DNA of 64,000 nt from Nematopogon swammerdamellus (taxonomy: Eukaryota > Arthropoda > Insecta > Lepidoptera > Adelidae): assembly GCA_946902875.1 (NCBI GenBank), contig OX336349.1, forward strand, positions 16,701,891 through 16,765,890, given 5' to 3'. Positions within the stretch are counted from its first letter, which is position 1. Every line of letters begins with the position of its first letter. The position numbers were made by a program, and so were the translations under genes. A model generated the notes under the pieces. It was not told the origin of the DNA. It ran no database searches and worked only from the letters and a program-made list of their open reading frames with translations. This document shows positions 49,501-55,500 of this stretch, one piece after another.

Positions 49501-52500
49501 TTTTATTTATTTATTTTTTTTTTTTTTATATTTGTTACCTCAGAACTTTCGACTGGATGAACCAATTTTGAAAATTCTTTTTTTATTCGAAAGCTGGTGC
49601 TTCCCGTATTGTCCCATTTTAATTTGGTCAAGATCGGATTGGAAAGCAATAATAAAGCAATAATAGCAAAAAATTACTAAAAAAAAACTGTGAAATAAAA
49701 AACTATTTAAAAAAATATAAAAACCGCCTTCAAAAATGTATGAAATAAAAAAATCTAACCCTAGAGTTGAAGGCGGTGAAGGCTTTCTTTCATGTATAAT
49801 TTTTGCTTGCTTTAGCACCGCACCTTTTTTTATTTCATACATTTTTGAAGGCGGTTTTTATATTTTTTTAAATAGTTTTATTTTTATTTTTTTATATCCA
49901 AAGTAATGATTCAATAAAGCTTAATTAACTTCGTGACAAATTAAAAATAATTATTTTTTCGTTCGAAAAAAAAATTTTTACTCTGGCTTCGAAGATTTTA
50001 TCTAAACAAAAAAAGCTACAGGTCCTCGTACGTAGACTGTCCTCGAGAAAAATAACCCTTGTGTTATCTATCTATAGATTACCTGATATTGTTTTACTAT
50101 TCTATAACTATATTGCTCTCAGAATCAGATGTCGGGAAAACCAACCTCAGTAGTCTAGAAGATAAGCACTGTCTAAATAACACGAAAACGGGCATCCGCA
50201 AAATCTATTTTTATACTTACAATTTGTATTTTGCAGTTAGAATATATAGCACTTAAGTACAAACTAGAAGCCTACTCGCTCGGTCGTTTTAAGATAGGTA
50301 CACTAATGAAGCGCAAAATCTGTAAGCGCCGTCGCGCTTTCGTGATTCTGTGTTAGTCTATACTCAATAATTTCACATAGGGCGGGAACGTTTTCTGCCA
50401 CTACTACTACTCTATACTAGTATATTATATTTATATTCATTATATTATATTTAACATTTCAACACTCAAGTATTTTGCCCTCTTTGTCATCTTATTCAGA
50501 GGTGAACATTTGTCAATTTCATGATAATTTATTCTTTAGAATGGTACATAAATCTCAAGTGTATTTTTTTTTTCAATTTTTATATAATATACCATTATCT
50601 GGATCTGTCTGTTGCTTTTTAACAGACTTCTTGCTTGAATTTTTGAATAAGGGTGAAGCTCAAACTTCAACTCCAACAAGGTTCAAATTTGTTCAGGAAA
50701 CTGGCTCAAATTTCACCCGAGCGTAGGCACATTCCAAAACTAAGCAGTTTAAAATATGCTACGGTCAGACAATCTGGCATACTTGAGACCTTACCCAGAC
50801 GGCCTCAGTCTACAGACGAAGTTATCCGTCTAGATTGTTCGCGTTCTGTTCGTCTAAGCAAGTTATCGCAGCCATATAAACATTACGCCTCGTGATAGAT
50901 AGATAAAGAGTTCTTATCGTGAATGCCGCTATAAATTTATTGACAACAGAATCGCCTCAGTGTCGGAAGAAATCTTGTACACTAAAGTTGTGTGTGTGTG
51001 TGCATTGATTGAACTATACACTAACTATTGAATGTGAAAACCTTGTGTGCGTTTAAAGAGTGACGTTTTTATATAATAGGCACATAATCTATGGATATGA
51101 TACCGCCACCGTTCGCGTGTTGCGTTCATCCAGTTGAAGGGAGGAAGTATAATGGGTATTTATTTTTGTATATTCATTAAATGCATTTTTAGTATCCCAT
51201 TGCAAAATGCGAAAAAACGGTATGCGATCTTCTTTGTCTGTATGAAAACGTGTCAAGTTTCCATAAACAATTTTTTTTTATGGAAACACGTTTGGCTACA
51301 TCACCTACAACATCCGTGATGTAGACCATAACACCGGGTGAGCTTTGTGCAATGTCAGTGCTTCCCTTCATTTCATGTCGGCTACACTGAAATGGACGGA
51401 AAACACGAACTATTTACATAGCCGTTTCGTCAGACGTTTCCTTCAGTGCGGTGGTATCAAGCCGGGCGGGATAAACTCTACCACCTAGTAAGGTAAGAAG
51501 GGAAGGGACCTACAGTTTTACGTGGAATCCGAACCACGGTAAACCTCCAACGGTAGAGGGTTCCCATCCAAGTACTGACCGCGCTCAGCGTTGCTTAACA
51601 TCAGTCGACCGACCGCACCACTGAGCTACCGAGGCTGACAAAATGTCGGCTACACGCAGATATTATCTCCGGATCTAATGAACGGATTTTGATGAAACTG
51701 TCGCCAAATACGCAATTATTTTGCCCGCAGACATCCATTGATAAATTTGTGTAATAGTTCAGTGGAAAGTAAGTTGTTTCTTAATAAATAAAGTATTACT
51801 TATGTCATTCTATAGGGATTGTTGAGGCAATTTTAAAAATATATCACATGGCTATAACCACTTCCTTTAACAAATATTTCGTTTAAAAGCTGATAAAAAT
51901 TCAGTTTAATCACCGAACTTTTTCCTATTACTGTTGATAGGAAAAAGAAATTTTTTTGTTCTGATAAAAAACATCATAAATTTTGCGAAAAAGTTAGATT
52001 TCTGAAGGACCACAATTTCACTATTTTATGTAATGGCAAAATAATAAATTAAGACGAAAGTTTTAATAATGAAGAAACATCAAGGCCAAGGCTTCCCTCA
52101 AATACGATTAAATTAATTTTTTGCAATCCACAGTGCATTAGGTGAACCCCGGATGAAAGAATGCAAAATAGTGACAAAATTTTTCCAAACATCTCTAGCC
52201 CTTAGAGGTTATAAATGTTTTGGAGAATTTTTCAATAAGTACTATGTGGCTTGCATAGTCGCAAGGCGGATAAAGCCCTATGCAAATGAAGAAAAAAAAA
52301 ACCTCCCTCGATTATATGAATTTATTTCTGTGCTTAGTAGAGTACTACAACTTTTTGTTGATCTGTCATTAAGAGTTTGTTCTGTTAAAAGTTTCATTCA
52401 GCAACAGATAAATGTGTTGATAACAATTTATATGGTGGTGCCAATTTGTTTGGACCGGGTTTGTGGTATTTAGATAAACTTTTATTACTTTGATTACTGT

Positions 52501-55500
52501 AATTTGTGAATTTATTAAAACGACAAGCTGTGCCCGGGGCTCCGCCCGCTCTCATATTTCACTTCACTGCTAACCTCATAAGCTATTTAGCGTGATAGTA
52601 AGTAGCCTATAGTTGATGGGAAGAATCAAGCTATCCGTAGAATTTTGTTTTATTAAAATCGGTTCAGTGGTTCTCGAGTTATAAGCGGACAGACAGATAC
52701 TCAGACGCTTTCTGTCTTTGACGTTGGATTTTATTATAGGTAAGAAAGGATATGAGAATGAAAATATTTTCATATCTATCATTGCACAATTTAGAACAAA
52801 CTGATAAACAGACCAACTTCTGAAGGCATTCTTCCAGTACTATAAGCACACCTGGGTGCGGTCAGCACTTGGATGGGTGACCGTTCGACCATTGAGGCTG
52901 ACCGTGGTTCAGATTTCATGTAAAACTGTTGATCCCTTCGCTTCTTACCTTACTAGGTGGTAGGGTTTAACCCGCCCGGGTTGATACCACCGCACTGAAT
53001 GAAAGGTCGGTTGAAGCGGCTATGTAAATAGTTCGTGTTTTCCTTCTAGTTCAGTGTAGCCAGCACGACCGAAGGGAATCACTGACAAGACACCTAGTTC
53101 ATCGAGGTGTTATGGGCTGACATCAAGGATTTTGTAGGCAATGTAGCTAACTGTGTCAGTTTCCATAAGAAAAACACGTAATAGAACAATCACTTTTAAA
53201 CCACTTGGCTGCAGGAAACATTTTACTTGTGTCGATTTTGTATCGATTTTTCACTCAACATCTGTGTCTCAGTAGGGACAATTTTAATATTAATTTAATA
53301 AAATAATCTTTAAAGAAGTTTTTTACTTACAGTAATCTTAAATGTTAGTATTTAGTTTTTTTTTTATTTATTTTTTATTTATTAGGTTAATTTTGTCAAT
53401 GTTATACATTGTTAGTTAGGTTTTAATTATTTAGTTATTAGTATTTATTTTTTATATTTGATGAAAATTTATAATAATGATCTGTGAATGACTAAAAAAA
53501 AAATTCATTATACATATTTCTATGGGTGGTGGAACAAAGGACATAAGTCAAAAAAAGTGATTTTACAGGAGAGCGTTTATTTCGTTTTAAAATTCAGTCC
53601 TTTACTGTTTTAAGCTCAAAATATTTATATGAATATAATTTTATAATACCTTTCCAATACATTAGTACAAATTTGGTTATTGCCTGTTTTTCCTGCTTTT
53701 CGATCGATGTTAAGCAAGTTATCAAAGGATTAAGTCGATTTTTCTTTTTAAATTTTTATTTAATGTGGCGGTAGTAAGAGCATAAATACAGATAAGTCTT
53801 TAGAGCCAGCGACAGTATTAAATTCAAATACAATAGTGGCTGGAACAAAAAGCATAAGTTTAGATAGGCTCTATGTACCGCGGCAGTTTGAATGAATTTG
53901 ATTTCGTGCTTTTAGTGCCACATTCCATAGCTTCCTATTCTGATGCAGTAGACTTATGTATGTAATGCCGTTCGATAGATTTTTTTTTTCTGATTTTTTC
54001 TGTAGACATAAGTCAAAAACGACCTTTTTTGACTTATGTTCTTTGTATCACCACCCATAGATTTTATGTAACCGATAAAAATGTTCCTACAGAATAGTGG
54101 TGGAAATTAACGCTAATTCTGCTTAATTTTAACTCAACTGCTAACACAATGTCATTAGCAGACTAAGGTTCGGACTTCATGCATCCGTTTCTCCCCAGAG
54201 TTGACTAAAATAGGCCACACCCACCGGTGCGAGCGACAGAGTGAGAACTTCATGCATCCGGTTCTCACTCTGTCGCTCGCACCGGTGGGTGTGGCCTATT
54301 TTAGTCAACTCTGGGGAGAAACGGATGCATGAAGTCCGAACCTAAGGCTAACAGCTAATATTCATGTATGAACATGGACATATGGTGGTCGTGCATGAAA
54401 TGAACCTCTTGTTTATTTTTCGTTTGGAAGTGAATATTGAATGATTAATTCAACAGTTTACTGTTAGCGGTGTGAACGTCGTTTTGGAGTCTTAACGGGT
54501 GAATTCTTAACTTCGAATGCTATTAATTCCATCACACACTTGATACAAATTTTAATGTTGACCTTGTGAACAGTTTTGAAACAATCGTTGGATTACGTAT
54601 TTACGTATTGATATGTATTTCATGTCTTAAAGGCGATGGGGGGTTTTTTTTTATGTAAACCAACATGGGCATGGGTGTCTGTGCCAAGAGACCAATGGTG
54701 CATTCGACAGAGCCAAAAACACCTCTCCTCGCGAAACCACGCTCAGTTAGGTGCCATGCCAGCAGATTTGCGGACTGTTGCTAGGCTGTCTAGCCTGTTA
54801 ATACGACGTTTGAAGACACTTGTTAAAGAATTCGGGAAACACATTCGCCGGAAGACAGTTCCACACCCTAGCGGTGCGACAAAGAAACGATTTAGAGAAC
54901 CGATGGGTTCTCAAAACCTCAATGTCAACAACAAAAGGGTGCTGAGTCTCTGTGCGACGAGTCATGCGGAGATAGGACGGTGGCAGGGAATAAGGGATGC
55001 CAGTTCCACAGAGCAGCGCCCGTGATAGTATCTGTAAAACAGACTAAGCGAACCTACAAATCGTTTGTGCCTCAGAGACTCCAAACCATCTGTAAGTTTC
55101 GGGTCACCAACAAGACGGATGGCTCGGCGCTGTATCGAATCCAAGGTACAATATTTGTGCTAACATTGTTGACTTGGACTTTGCAGATATTCGGTGGTGT
55201 CGGAATACTTCGGACGCGGGCTCTTCAACAAGCTGACGGTGGTGAGCGAGGCGAGCGCGGTGGAGCTGCAGCCGCTGCCGGCGGCGCGCGTGCCGCCGCC
55301 GCCCGCGCCCGCGCCCGCGGCGCACCCCACCCCCGCCGCGCACCCCACCGCCGGCCCCGGCGCAGAGTCGCGCCAGAGGCTACGCGAGGGACAGAGCAGG
55401 GACGGTATGTGTGTCATGTCTACTGTTACCCTATCTTACCTTACTAGCTGGTACGATGGGACGACGACCAGTTACTAAGTACAGATGTTTTATCTCACGA

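Larger units (their letters stand above)
46266..55186 (+). other. Vps11 intron 15 (8.9 kb)
   Basis: The longest intron, separating the RING from the C terminus. It contains, in order, the hairpin-free repeat copy, LINE fragments, an unexplained GC-rich block (47485-47640), the second FAVETLG fragment, a nested foldback, two inverted 5S-headed SINEs, an inverted-repeat element, the perfect hairpin and a LINE B end. Confidence 0.8.

Noticed and set aside
51560..51640. 5S rRNA gene
   Set aside because: Only the internal promoter half of 5S is present, attached to a SINE body and poly(A); no copy has a full 5S length.
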